DNA of 64,000 bases, from the NCBI GenBank assembly GCA_937924775.1, contig CALDUT010000010.1, positions 549,171 to 613,170 on the forward strand, in the 5' to 3' direction. This DNA is from an uncultured Gemmata sp. Lineage in GTDB: Bacteria; Planctomycetota; Planctomycetia; Gemmatales; Gemmataceae. The translations under genes and the position numbers were made by a program. Positions within the stretch are counted from its first letter, which is position 1. Each line of letters begins with the position of its first letter. Shown here in pieces: positions 55,651 through 63,792 of this stretch. A model generated the notes under the pieces. The model did not search any database. It worked only from the letters and a program-made list of their open reading frames with translations, and was not told the DNA's origin.

Positions 55651-57260
55651 GAGTGGGGGTATCCACGATGACAACTGTGATGACCGTTCTGGCCGGTGTA
55701 GCTGTGCGCACCGGTCAGGCTCTGATCGAAGCAACCCCGACGCTGCTGTGTGGCCTATTAGTGGCTGGCATCTTGCGACGGATGGTGGGGGCGGAGGGCG
55801 TCCGGCGTGCGTTCGGTACGGGCGGCTGGCAGGGTGTGCTGCGGGGCTGGGGTTTCGGCATGCTTCTGCCGGTGTGTTCGTTAGGAGTCATCCCCGTGGC
55901 GCGGGAATTGCGGCGATGCGGTGTGGCCGATGGTACCGTTCTTGCGTTCGTTTTGGCGGCCCCTCTGCTCAACCCCATCTCGTTCCTCTACGGACTCACA
56001 CTCTCGGAGCCGATCGTCATTCTCACATTCGCCGCCACATCCCTGATATTGGCCTTAATCCTTGGTGAATTCTGGACTTACGCCTTCCCAGCTGCAACGA
56101 ACCGTGCCCGTTCAGAAACCGATGAGCGACTGCCAGCACCGGGAATCAAACGCCTCCTGGCCGTCGCGGAGACCACAACCCGAGAGGCAACTGGACCTAT
56201 TCTGCTATTTGCTTTTTTGGGTGTTTTCGGATCGGGGTTGATGGCCGCGGCCCTTCCGCATGGGATGTTGCAGGCGAGTATGAAGTACGGCGACCTCACC
56301 GCGCCGGTGCAGATGGCTGCAATTGCCCTACCCGCGTTCAATTCCCCGCTTAATGGCATGATGAAATTGGGACTGATGTTCGATCATGGCAATTCAGTCG
56401 CGGCAGCGTTTGTGCTTTTTATCCTCGGATTGGGAATCAACATCGGTTTGGTAGCGTGGATTGTTACCCTCCACGGCCGACGCCGGGCGGCAGTATGGTT
56501 CACCGCGGTGGTCATGGTGTGCGTGGGGATCAGTTATCCGCTCCATGCGGCTCTGCCAGCCCCAGCACGAATGGAAGATCACACCCATGCTTTCGACGAA
56601 TATAGCAATCCGTTCACGTTCGGCTCGAATCTCCATTGGTCCATGGTAACGGACAAACTCCAGCAAAAAGCGGAGGTGCTGGAACTGGTGGCAATCCCAC
56701 TTTTGACATTCACCTTGCTGTGTGGATGGGCTGCCCGCTGGCTGCAGAAGCATTACAACGTCGAAGGCTGGCTGACACGGCCCCCAGCCACGCCGTCGGG
56801 TGTCGGAAAATACGACATTGCCATCCCCGGTCCTGTACTCGCGGGAATTGCCCTGCTAGGTTTAGTCGCGTTTAGCGTTCTGGGGGCCTACATCTATTAT
56901 CCGGACAGCGAGGAAACCCTGAATCAGCTGCAGGCACTGCGGGCGGATGTCGCAGCGGCTGTGGCCGGCGCCCGCAACCCCAACGCGGCGGAAGCGGCCC
57001 GCAAAAAAGCGGAAGCCATTCGCGAACTCGAACAGATGGACCTCGCGGTCCGCAAACTGATGGTCGGCGTGTACATTCGGCAATTCCACTTGAGCGAACA
57101 GCAAAAAGCCCGCGCCGACGAGTTGCGGGAGAAGCTCGAGGCGATCCGGGATGAATTACTCACTGGTGATCCGGAGGTGGCCTATGAACGGATGCGGCGG
57201 GAGTTAGGCCCGGCTTACACCGCCTGCCGAAACGCCTATAAACACACCGATTCTGAGTAG
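55647..57260 (+). CDS. DUF318/SO_0444-type permease with a C-terminal coiled-coil extension
   Basis: A 537-residue membrane protein starting with an ATGA overlap to moxR. About eight transmembrane helices lie in the first 330 residues, with the family motif MLLPVCSLGVIPVARELRRCG; the more usual form is CSCG, and here the second Cys is Leu. A second conserved half has QMAAIALPAFNSPLNGMMKLG. After another helix near 410-430 comes a charged tail of about 110 residues with coiled-coil character. Related permeases are linked to Cu/Zn/arsenic efflux. A convergent CobW-type gene 112 bp away supports metal handling, but no specificity is certain. Confidence 0.8.
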   Translation: MRVGVSTMTTVMTVLAGVAVRTGQALIEATPTLLCGLLVAGILRRMVGAEGVRRAFGTGGWQGVLRGWGFGMLLPVCSLGVIPVARELRRCGVADGTVLAFVLAAPLLNPISFLYGLTLSEPIVILTFAATSLILALILGEFWTYAFPAATNRARSETDERLPAPGIKRLLAVAETTTREATGPILLFAFLGVFGSGLMAAALPHGMLQASMKYGDLTAPVQMAAIALPAFNSPLNGMMKLGLMFDHGNSVAAAFVLFILGLGINIGLVAWIVTLHGRRRAAVWFTAVVMVCVGISYPLHAALPAPARMEDHTHAFDEYSNPFTFGSNLHWSMVTDKLQQKAEVLELVAIPLLTFTLLCGWAARWLQKHYNVEGWLTRPPATPSGVGKYDIAIPGPVLAGIALLGLVAFSVLGAYIYYPDSEETLNQLQALRADVAAAVAGARNPNAAEAARKKAEAIRELEQMDLAVRKLMVGVYIRQFHLSEQQKARADELREKLEAIRDELLTGDPEVAYERMRRELGPAYTACRNAYKHTDSE

Positions 57261-57358
57261 GATCGCTCCTCGCGCGACCGCAGAGTAACCGGAAACCCCT
57301 CAAAAATAAGAACTTAGAATCAAACGACAAGGTACTGCCCAGCCCTCACCCAGCCGTC

Positions 57359-57375
57359 TGTTCACTTTTTGATCA
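57359..57375. promoter_or_regulatory. 17-bp dyad TGTTCA-CTTTT-TGATCA
   Basis: An imperfect dyad with one mismatch to the perfect sites at 21551 and 22418. Its spacer, CTTTT, is identical to that at 13342. It overlaps the stop codon of the CobW-type gene in a convergent gap, not a promoter-like place, so a control role here is unclear. Confidence 0.3.
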
Positions 57376-58479
57376 GCCTTTGGCCACCGCGTAGCGGTGC
57401 GTAGGTACCGGACGCCCCGGACGAAGGCTCTGGCTGGTGCGAAACTCCGCAGTCACCCCCAACGCTGCGCATTCACGCTGAACGGCGCGTCGGACTTCGG
57501 CTTCGAGCAACGCCGGGTCGATGGCCACGCGGGCATTGACAATCAGTTCCGCTTGGAGGGGTTTCAGACCACTGGGAAGCGAAAGGGTCGGACGGCTAGA
57601 ACTACTGACCAGATTCCCAACAGCGAAGGCCTGGGCTTCATCCATTCCGATGAGTTTCAGATGGGCCACTTCCCCGCCCAATGTGCGGCATTGAATGGCC
57701 AATTCTTCCAGAATGCGCATGACCAACCGGTCCAGATCGAAGGGCCGTGGGCTGTGGAGGTGGGCCGTCGCATTGAGCCAGCCAAGTTCGGCTTCTCCTT
57801 CCGCGTAGGTATCGTAGTCGATGTCGAGGATTTTTCGCCCAAAGGCTCCGCGTTGATCGAGCCATGCCACAAGGGTGTTGAATCCAGTCCCGGTGGTGGC
57901 GCTCATCCGTAACAAGGGGGTGTTCGGAAATTGGTCTGCCACAAGGGCCATGAGTTCATGGAGTTCGGGGCTGGAAAGTTCATCGATGCGGTTGAGGACG
58001 ATCGCATCGGCTTCCTCTAATTGTTTTTTGAAGATATACGCCGCTTTGGGGCTGAAGCCGCCTGCGATTTGGTTCTTCAAAATCCGCAGCCCGTGGCTGG
58101 GTTTGAACAGCACGGCATAAGGAGCCACCTCAAACTGCCCCGCATACAGGTCTTTAAGCGGTTGAATGACGGTGGCCACTAAATCCGTGCAACTGCCCAC
58201 CGGTTCGGCAAGAATAACGTCGGGCCGTTCGGCGGCTTGCAGCGAGCCCACACGTCCGACGAGTTCATCAAACCGGCAGCAGAAGCACGCCCCGGGAACC
58301 TCCTCGACGCGAAGCCCCTGCGAGCGGAGCGTATTGGTGTCCACCAGATTACTGGCTTGGTCGTTCGTCACTACGCCCACCCGTTTCCCTTGGTGTTGGT
58401 ATTCGCGGGCCAAGCGGCTGATCGTGGTGGTCTTGCCAGCCCCCAGGAAGCCGCCGATCATGATGAAGCGAACTGCCAT
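57373..58479 (-). CDS. CobW/COG0523-family P-loop GTPase (putative metallochaperone)
   Basis: A 368-residue GTPase of the COG0523 group, members of which deliver or insert Zn, Co or Ni. Seen: IMIGGFLGAGKTTTISRLAR (P-loop, residues 10-18), EVPGACFCCRFDELV (Cys-x-Cys-Cys metal motif at 65-68), VILAEPVGSCTDLVAT and ADAIVLNRIDEL (the NKxD-type motif, here Asn-Arg-x-Asp). No His-rich C-terminal loop is seen, so a Zn chaperone call is not secure. It is convergent with the permease gene. Confidence 0.88.
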   Translation of the reverse strand: MAVRFIMIGGFLGAGKTTTISRLAREYQHQGKRVGVVTNDQASNLVDTNTLRSQGLRVEEVPGACFCCRFDELVGRVGSLQAAERPDVILAEPVGSCTDLVATVIQPLKDLYAGQFEVAPYAVLFKPSHGLRILKNQIAGGFSPKAAYIFKKQLEEADAIVLNRIDELSSPELHELMALVADQFPNTPLLRMSATTGTGFNTLVAWLDQRGAFGRKILDIDYDTYAEGEAELGWLNATAHLHSPRPFDLDRLVMRILEELAIQCRTLGGEVAHLKLIGMDEAQAFAVGNLVSSSSRPTLSLPSGLKPLQAELIVNARVAIDPALLEAEVRRAVQRECAALGVTAEFRTSQSLRPGRPVPTHRYAVAKG

Positions 58480-58607
58480 GAGAAAACCTCCCCCGCCGAT
58501 GCGTTCTCTCAGGATACCTATTATAGCCGCGTGACCCTCTTCGCAATCCGGGGTAAACTCGTCGGGGGTTACACAGCTTCTTGGGGAGAAGTCCGGAGGT
58601 GGTCCGC

Positions 58608-59891
58608 TTGATTCGCTTGATCACGTTGGCCCCGGGCCATTTTCATGCGGCCTTGGTGCAGAAACACGCCCGGCCAGGGATTCATCCCCGAACGCACATT
58701 TACGCACCGCTCGATAGCGATACGGTGGCCCATGTGAGCCGTATCGCCCGCTTCAACCTCCGGCCCGATCACCCGACTGCCTGGGACATGGAACTCCATG
58801 CCTGTTCAGACTATCTCGAGCGATTCGTCCGCGAACAAGCGGGTAACACCGTCGTTCTGAGTGGTCGGAATCAACCCAAAATCGCGTGGATGCAAGCGGC
58901 CGTGGATAACGGCCTGCATGTGCTGGCCGATAAACCGTGGATTATCGATCCGGCCGACTTCTCGAAGTTGCAACAGCTTCTCACCAAAGCCGAACTCCGG
59001 GAATTGATCGTGTGGGACATTCTCACCGAGCGGTTTGAAATCACCAACCTCCTCCAACGGAAACTGGTCCGCGACGCGGAAATTTTCGGTTCCTGGCAGA
59101 CTAGCACACCCGAAGAACCCGCCCTGATGTTACGAAGTGTCCATTTTTTGAACAAACGGGTGGACGGAGAGTCCCTGGTTCGCCCGTGGTGGTGGTTTGA
59201 CCGTCGCATCGCCGGAGAGGCGTTGGCCGATGTGGGCACTCACCTCGCCGACCTCGCCATCGGCCTGGTGGCCCCCGATCAAGCCTTGGATTTTCAAAGC
59301 GATATTCACATGGTTTCGGCAGCGCAACAGCCCTTGACGATTTCCGAAGAACAATTCCGGCAGGTCACCCGCCTGCCGGGATTTGTTCCCGAACTCGAAC
59401 CCTACCTTGACGGTGGGCAATTGCTCTACTGTGGCGATCAGACGGTCAATTTCCGGCTCCGCGGTGTTCATGTGCGTCTGAACACTGTTTGGGAGTGGGA
59501 CAGCCCCGGTCACGATACGCACGAATGCACCGCTCGTGGCACCCGAAGCATCATTTCGATCCGCCAACGACCTCATTCTCCCCCGGAACTGTACGTTTCC
59601 GCAACTTGTCCCCACGATCATGCGGATTTGATGAAACGGTTGCGTCAGAAGTGCTTGTCGATGCCGCAGGAATTCGCGGGGCTCTCGGTGGCCGATCAGG
59701 GAACCGAAGGGCACCTCCAGATTCCCCCCCGGTGGCGTTCAAGCCATGAAGATCATTTCGCCCTGGTGATGGACGAATACATCCGCTATTTCCAGTCCCC
59801 GCAATCGATCCCGGCTTGGGAGCGGCCCAACGCCTTGGCCCGGTACTACATCACGACGCAAGCCGTCGCCTTATTGCGGGCCAGTCACTGA
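58608..59891 (+). CDS. Gfo/Idh/MocA-like oxidoreductase with an Oxidoreduct_C-type C-terminal domain
   Basis: A 427-residue NAD(P)-binding-type protein. The TTG at 58608 is taken as start because a GGAGG lies 8 nt upstream and the product begins MIRLITLAPGHFHAALVQK, the family start; an upstream TTG at 58581 is in the same frame but lacks a ribosome site. GLHVLADKPWIIDPADFSKLQ is the Gfo/Idh/MocA-like sugar-dehydrogenase segment, and GEALADVGTHLADLAIGLV follows. Substrate unknown, probably a sugar derivative. Its stop overlaps that of the convergent epimerase gene by a few bases. Confidence 0.75.
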   Translation: MIRLITLAPGHFHAALVQKHARPGIHPRTHIYAPLDSDTVAHVSRIARFNLRPDHPTAWDMELHACSDYLERFVREQAGNTVVLSGRNQPKIAWMQAAVDNGLHVLADKPWIIDPADFSKLQQLLTKAELRELIVWDILTERFEITNLLQRKLVRDAEIFGSWQTSTPEEPALMLRSVHFLNKRVDGESLVRPWWWFDRRIAGEALADVGTHLADLAIGLVAPDQALDFQSDIHMVSAAQQPLTISEEQFRQVTRLPGFVPELEPYLDGGQLLYCGDQTVNFRLRGVHVRLNTVWEWDSPGHDTHECTARGTRSIISIRQRPHSPPELYVSATCPHDHADLMKRLRQKCLSMPQEFAGLSVADQGTEGHLQIPPRWRSSHEDHFALVMDEYIRYFQSPQSIPAWERPNALARYYITTQAVALLRASH

Positions 59892-60655
59892 AGCCAGCGA
59901 TCGTGTGGTTCCCAGCCGAGCAATTCTCGCGTGGCGGTAAGGTCGTAGAGGCACTGATCCGTCGGCTGGCTGGTCGCATACACAATCGCAAAGCTGGGCA
60001 GAGTGAGCGTTTCAACAGCCGCGACGAAGAATCGGCCGGCATCACCGGGGCTGAGATAGACGTTGCGCCCGTGGAAACTGCTGCGGAATTCCTCTTCTTG
60101 CCCCGGACGCGGACACCATCCCAGCCGTACCACCAAAACTTCCAACCCGTGTTCTTTCGCGTAAACCTGCCCCAACGCCTCCAAAAATACCTTGGTGCAC
60201 GCATACAAATACCGCGGGCGGGGCGGACTGCTGGGCGTCACCGGAATGTTGCCATCGCGTAAATGGCCATCAATCACCTGACCTGAGCTAGCCAGAATCA
60301 CCCGCCGAATACCCACACGCCGGGCTGTTTCCAAAACGTGGTAGGGGCCGACAAGATTATTCGGCACCAACTCGGTCAGGAAGTTATCGCTATCGTCGGG
60401 TGGTTGCCCTCGGGGATAGCGGGCATCGTCGGGCGTCGCGGCGAGATGAATCAGGGTTTCTACGTCCCGGGCAGCGTTTTCCAATAAATCCCGCTGTTCG
60501 AAAGTACCGACGACCCCACATTCGGGTGGCAAACCCGCCGTGGGGCGGCGATCAAAACCCACGACCGCGTGCCCCCGAGCCCCCAAGGCCGCGACCACTG
60601 CCTGCCCAATGTGCCCTGCCGAACCAGTTACTAAGATTCGCTTTATGAAGTTCAT
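59885..60655 (-). CDS. NAD-dependent epimerase/dehydratase (extended SDR)
   Basis: A 256-residue extended SDR. The ATG at 60655 is preferred (MNFIKRILVTGSAGHIGQAV, placing the Gly-x-x-Gly-x-x-Gly motif at residues 11-17); an ATG at 60682 would add nine residues. VETLIHLAATPDDARYP and RVILASSGQVID follow. The usual Tyr-x3-Lys reads YLYACTKVFLEALG, kept as Tyr-x3-Lys. Probably a sugar-nucleotide or uronate dehydrogenase-type enzyme; the substrate cannot be told. It overlaps the 58608-59891 gene tail to tail. Confidence 0.8.
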   Translation of the reverse strand: MNFIKRILVTGSAGHIGQAVVAALGARGHAVVGFDRRPTAGLPPECGVVGTFEQRDLLENAARDVETLIHLAATPDDARYPRGQPPDDSDNFLTELVPNNLVGPYHVLETARRVGIRRVILASSGQVIDGHLRDGNIPVTPSSPPRPRYLYACTKVFLEALGQVYAKEHGLEVLVVRLGWCPRPGQEEEFRSSFHGRNVYLSPGDAGRFFVAAVETLTLPSFAIVYATSQPTDQCLYDLTATRELLGWEPHDRWLQ

Positions 60656-60741
60656 GGGCCTGTTGTACTCTTCTCGCTGCATGTTACCATCGTGTGTCGA
60701 AACGGTACCGTGTTTCGGTCAGCCGAGAAACAGGAACTACC

Positions 60742-61704
60742 ATGAACCGACGCGATTTCTTCTCCGTGGCGGCCGCCGGTGTCTTGGCGGCCTCGTCGCC
60801 CTCCCCAGCCCCGGCACGAAAGGGTAAACCCATGATTCCCGTTGTCGACACTCACCAACATTTGTGGAATCTCGATGAATTCCAACTCGCGTGGTTCGAC
60901 CCGCAAACCCCGGAAGGAAAAATTCTCGGCCATAACTTCACGCCCAAAGAGTACGAAGAAGCCACCCGGGGGCTGAACGTCGTCAAAGCAGTGTATATGG
61001 AAGTGGATGTTGTACCCGAACAGCAGCAAAAGGAAGCGGATTACATCATCCAATTGTGCGAAAGCGGGAAAACCGTCACCTGCGCCGGGGTGGTTTCTGG
61101 GCGGCCCAACTCCGAGGGTTTTGCCAACTACGCGAAGCAATTCAAGGGCCACAAATATATCAAAGGGATTCGCCAGGTTCTCCATGTGAAAAGTACCCCG
61201 GCCGGGTATTGCCTGGATGAGAAATTCGTGAAAGGTATTCGCTTACTCGGTGAACTCGGATTGAGTTTCGATTTGTGTGTACGCCCGGCCGAATTGCCGG
61301 ATTTCATCAAACTCATCGACCTATGCCCCGATACCCGGTTCATTCTCGACCATTGCGGCAACGCCAACTTACAACACAGCCCCGCAGAACGCGACAAGTG
61401 GAAGAAGGATATGGCCGAAATCGCCAGACGCAAAAACATCGTTGGGAAAGTGAGCGGGTTTATCGCGTCGGCCCCTCGCCGCGGCCAATGGACCTTGGAC
61501 GATTTGGCCCCGATTATCAATCATACATTGGATTGTTTTGGCCCCGATCGCGTCATGTTCGGGGGTGACTGGCCGGTATGTTTACTGGGAGTGGAAAAAT
61601 ACGCCGACTGGCTCAATGCCCTCAAAACGGTGGTTCAAGATCGCAGCGAAGAAGAGCAAAAGAAGCTGTTCCATGACAACGCCATCAAGTTCTACGGTAT
61701 CTAG
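60742..61704 (+). CDS. Tat-exported amidohydrolase-fold protein (COG3618, lactonase-like)
   Basis: A 320-residue TIM-barrel amidohydrolase of the 2-pyrone-4,6-dicarboxylate lactonase/L-fuconolactonase type. The ATG at 60742 gives a twin-arginine signal (MNRRDFFSVAAAGVLAASSP) and is preceded by AGGA. VVDTHQHLWNLDEFQLAWFD is the metal-binding start (His-x-His), RFILDHCGNA and MFGGDWPVCLL the later metal sites. It would hydrolyse a sugar lactone or similar outside the cytoplasm. Its neighbours are two sugar-type oxidoreductases, which may share a pathway. Confidence 0.85.
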   Translation: MNRRDFFSVAAAGVLAASSPSPAPARKGKPMIPVVDTHQHLWNLDEFQLAWFDPQTPEGKILGHNFTPKEYEEATRGLNVVKAVYMEVDVVPEQQQKEADYIIQLCESGKTVTCAGVVSGRPNSEGFANYAKQFKGHKYIKGIRQVLHVKSTPAGYCLDEKFVKGIRLLGELGLSFDLCVRPAELPDFIKLIDLCPDTRFILDHCGNANLQHSPAERDKWKKDMAEIARRKNIVGKVSGFIASAPRRGQWTLDDLAPIINHTLDCFGPDRVMFGGDWPVCLLGVEKYADWLNALKTVVQDRSEEEQKKLFHDNAIKFYGI

Positions 61705-61880
61705 GGGAGCCAGGGCCTAGCCTGCCGCCCCGCAGCCTGGAAGTCATGCACTGCGCGTGTCCATGGGTCCGATTCTGCCTTGCATTGCCGGCGAACTTCC
61801 GTCAAGACTGAAGATAGCCCTACGCAGGCGGTTTTGGCCGACATCCGCCCACGGTTCGGTTCGCGGTGAAGGAGTCCGAC

Positions 61881-62270
61881 ATGCCATTGTCTAGCACCCT
61901 GTTGCTGTTGACTCTCGCTTGGCCGGTGAAAGCCCCAGTTCCGCCCGAACCGCTACCGGATCCGCTGGGCCGCGGTTACCTTGGGATCACCTTGGGCGAC
62001 GGAACGACCATCTCCAGTGTGGAAGCTGGCATGCCCGCGGCCCAAGCCGGACTTCAACCCGGCGATCTGATCCTCCGGATCGGCACATTTGAGCCGCAAA
62101 GCTTCGACCAGATCGTTGCGCACATCTGTACATACCGCCCTGGGGCGATTGTGGAAATTGAAGTGCAACGCGGTACAGCCCGGAAAACAGTAAAGGTGAA
62201 ACTGGCGACGCGACCGGCCCGGCTCGACACCCCCCAACAACTGCCGCTACCAGTCCCCATCAATGATTGA
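61881..62270 (+). CDS. Small PDZ-domain protein, probably exported
   Basis: A 129-residue protein. The ATG at 61881 has GGAG 6 nt upstream and gives a hydrophobic N terminus (MPLSSTLLLLTLAWPVKAPV) that may be a signal peptide or an anchor. Residues about 30-110 form one PDZ domain: GRGYLGITLGD, AGMPAAQAGLQPGDLILRIGTFEPQSFDQIVAHI and VEIEVQRGTARKTVKVKL. No protease domain is attached, so it is not a DegP. A GC-rich terminator-like hairpin follows. Role likely binding of an exposed C terminus. Confidence 0.8.
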   Translation: MPLSSTLLLLTLAWPVKAPVPPEPLPDPLGRGYLGITLGDGTTISSVEAGMPAAQAGLQPGDLILRIGTFEPQSFDQIVAHICTYRPGAIVEIEVQRGTARKTVKVKLATRPARLDTPQQLPLPVPIND

Positions 62271-62284
62271 ACCGAGCGACCCTG

Positions 62285-62307
62285 CGCCCCCGCTGTAATC
62301 GGGGGCG
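62285..62307 (+). terminator. Intrinsic-terminator-like hairpin
   Basis: CGCCCCCG-CTGTAAT-CGGGGGCG is a perfect 8-bp GC stem, 14 nt after the stop of the PDZ gene, followed by TCATTCCTCATT, which is moderately T-rich. A likely terminator for the PDZ transcript. Confidence 0.65.
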
Positions 62308-62446
62308 TCATTCCTCATTAATCGGAATAGTCATCGGTTTTGAAATCAATCACTTTGGAGACTTTAGGAAGATAACCCAGCAAGGTTGGGGACAATGAGA
62401 GACGAACCCAGCTCCATCCCAGCAGGAATCCTCCCTCCTCCCACCG

Positions 62447-63187
62447 CTACTCGACTGGTGCCCGCCATCGCCACCACCGCTTCCAGAAAGGTATCTTCGG
62501 CGAAGCCGAGGCGGCAGAAGCTTCGTCCGGCAAGGGGTTTTCCTGAGATACATCTGGCGTGGATTTTGACCGTTTATTAAGCGGTTTGGGGGGATTGACC
62601 GACTCCGGGGGCTGTTGATCCGGAGCCGCAATCGCCTGAAGGACGACGCCCAGGACAATCAGCCCCACCGTCACACCATTCAGTAGCACCGCATTCTCCG
62701 CGGCCCAACCGACCGCATCGAACGAGAAGATTTCCTCCCCTAATAGCAACCCCGCGTGAGCGGTCAGCAGTACCCCCAGGAAACTGGTAAGAAGCATCGT
62801 CCACAAGCGGTAAAGCAAAAGGCCGAAAAGTCCACCGCACAGGAACACGGCCCATAGCTCCTGCGCCTGGGGTGCGACCCACTGGACCGCCAGCCAAGCT
62901 CCACATCCCCCCGCGACGAACGCCAGTACTTTGGCCAACTCCATGGCCATCATGCCCACGGACACCGCGAGGAGAAGCCCCACGGCCATCACTTGGGTAC
63001 CGCTATGAACCCGTCCGGCATTCAGGCCGATCAACCCGGCCGTGAGGGTCATTCCCGCCACGATCCAGAACCGGTGCCATCGCCAGCCAAACACCCACAA
63101 CGCCAGCCCCAGCGCACCGAGCGTTCCGGTCATGGCCACGGTCAGTCCACGGGCTTCCATAAGGATGTCGGGGGCAATCAGTTGCAT
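62447..63187 (-). CDS. Polytopic membrane protein, TMEM198/DUF4203-like
   Basis: A 246-residue protein with six or seven hydrophobic segments between residues 15 and 190 (for example MTGTLGALGLALWVFGW, VMAVGLLLAVSVGMMAMELA, LFGLLLYRLWTMLLTSFLGVLLTAHAGLLLG), followed by a charged, Pro-rich C-terminal tail of about 55 residues. The alternation of short Gly-rich helices and small loops resembles the TMEM198/DUF4203 type, but this is a pattern impression, not a motif match. Probably inner membrane, function unknown. Confidence 0.6.
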   Translation of the reverse strand: MQLIAPDILMEARGLTVAMTGTLGALGLALWVFGWRWHRFWIVAGMTLTAGLIGLNAGRVHSGTQVMAVGLLLAVSVGMMAMELAKVLAFVAGGCGAWLAVQWVAPQAQELWAVFLCGGLFGLLLYRLWTMLLTSFLGVLLTAHAGLLLGEEIFSFDAVGWAAENAVLLNGVTVGLIVLGVVLQAIAAPDQQPPESVNPPKPLNKRSKSTPDVSQENPLPDEASAASASPKIPFWKRWWRWRAPVE

Positions 63188-63322
63188 AGAAACCCCTCAT
63201 GGTTGCCAGTATTCTGCTCGTATTGGCAGAACGTTGCCCAGCCACCCATCCTGAGGCTACGGAAGCCAGACCCGACCTGTCAAGCACGGTTGCGGGTCGA
63301 AGAGAATTTTCCCGGAAGCCCG

Positions 63323-63727
63323 TTAACCGGTGTTACCGAGAGTTTGCACATGAACGGTTCGCGTTCGCGGTCCATCGAATTCGCAGAAATAAATCCCTTG
63401 CCAACGACCTAAAACCAACTCTCCCCTGTCGACAATCACCGTCACGGACGTACCGACAAGGCAACTTTTCAAATGGGAATCGCTATTGCCCTCCCCGTGG
63501 CGGAAACCTTGCGCATGCTGAGGAATCTGCTGCTTCAACCACAACAACAGATCGTGGACCACATCGGGATCGGCATTTTCCTGAATAGTCAATCCCGCGG
63601 TGGTATGCGGGCAATAAACCACCACCACCCCGGATTTCAAACGGCTGGAATGCACCAACCGGCGCACATCTTCAGTAATTTCGACAAATTCTTCCCGCCG
63701 CCGTGTTTGCACAGTGAAGGATTGCAT
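63323..63727 (-). CDS. YjbQ/UPF0047-family protein (secondary thiamine-phosphate synthase type)
   Basis: A 134-residue protein from the ATG at 63727 (an upstream in-frame ATG at 63775 would add 16 residues; neither has a clear ribosome site). The family signature is complete: SGVVVVYCPHTTAGLTIQENADPDVVHDLLLWL (quoted in parts: VVYCPHTTAGLTIQENAD), FRHGEGNSDSHLKSCLVGTSVTV and LGRWQGIYFCEFDGPRTRTV. Members show weak thiamine-phosphate synthase activity; the physiological role is unsettled. Divergent from the pseudouridine-synthase gene. Confidence 0.93.
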   Translation of the reverse strand: MQSFTVQTRRREEFVEITEDVRRLVHSSRLKSGVVVVYCPHTTAGLTIQENADPDVVHDLLLWLKQQIPQHAQGFRHGEGNSDSHLKSCLVGTSVTVIVDRGELVLGRWQGIYFCEFDGPRTRTVHVQTLGNTG

Positions 63728-63792
63728 GACCAAGTTCTGTACAATGGTATCTGGGATTGAAGGGACGATCTTCATTATCAGGAGTTGCCGCG

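Noticed and set aside
51003..57260. DUF58/transglutaminase/MoxR run as a defence or secretion system
   Set aside because: The families are known as a widespread house cluster; no nuclease, toxin or secretion component is present.
59138..59154. Treating the dyad-like site inside the oxidoreductase gene as an operator
   Set aside because: It lies in the middle of a coding region and encodes ordinary sequence (SVHFLNK); retained only as a member of the motif count.
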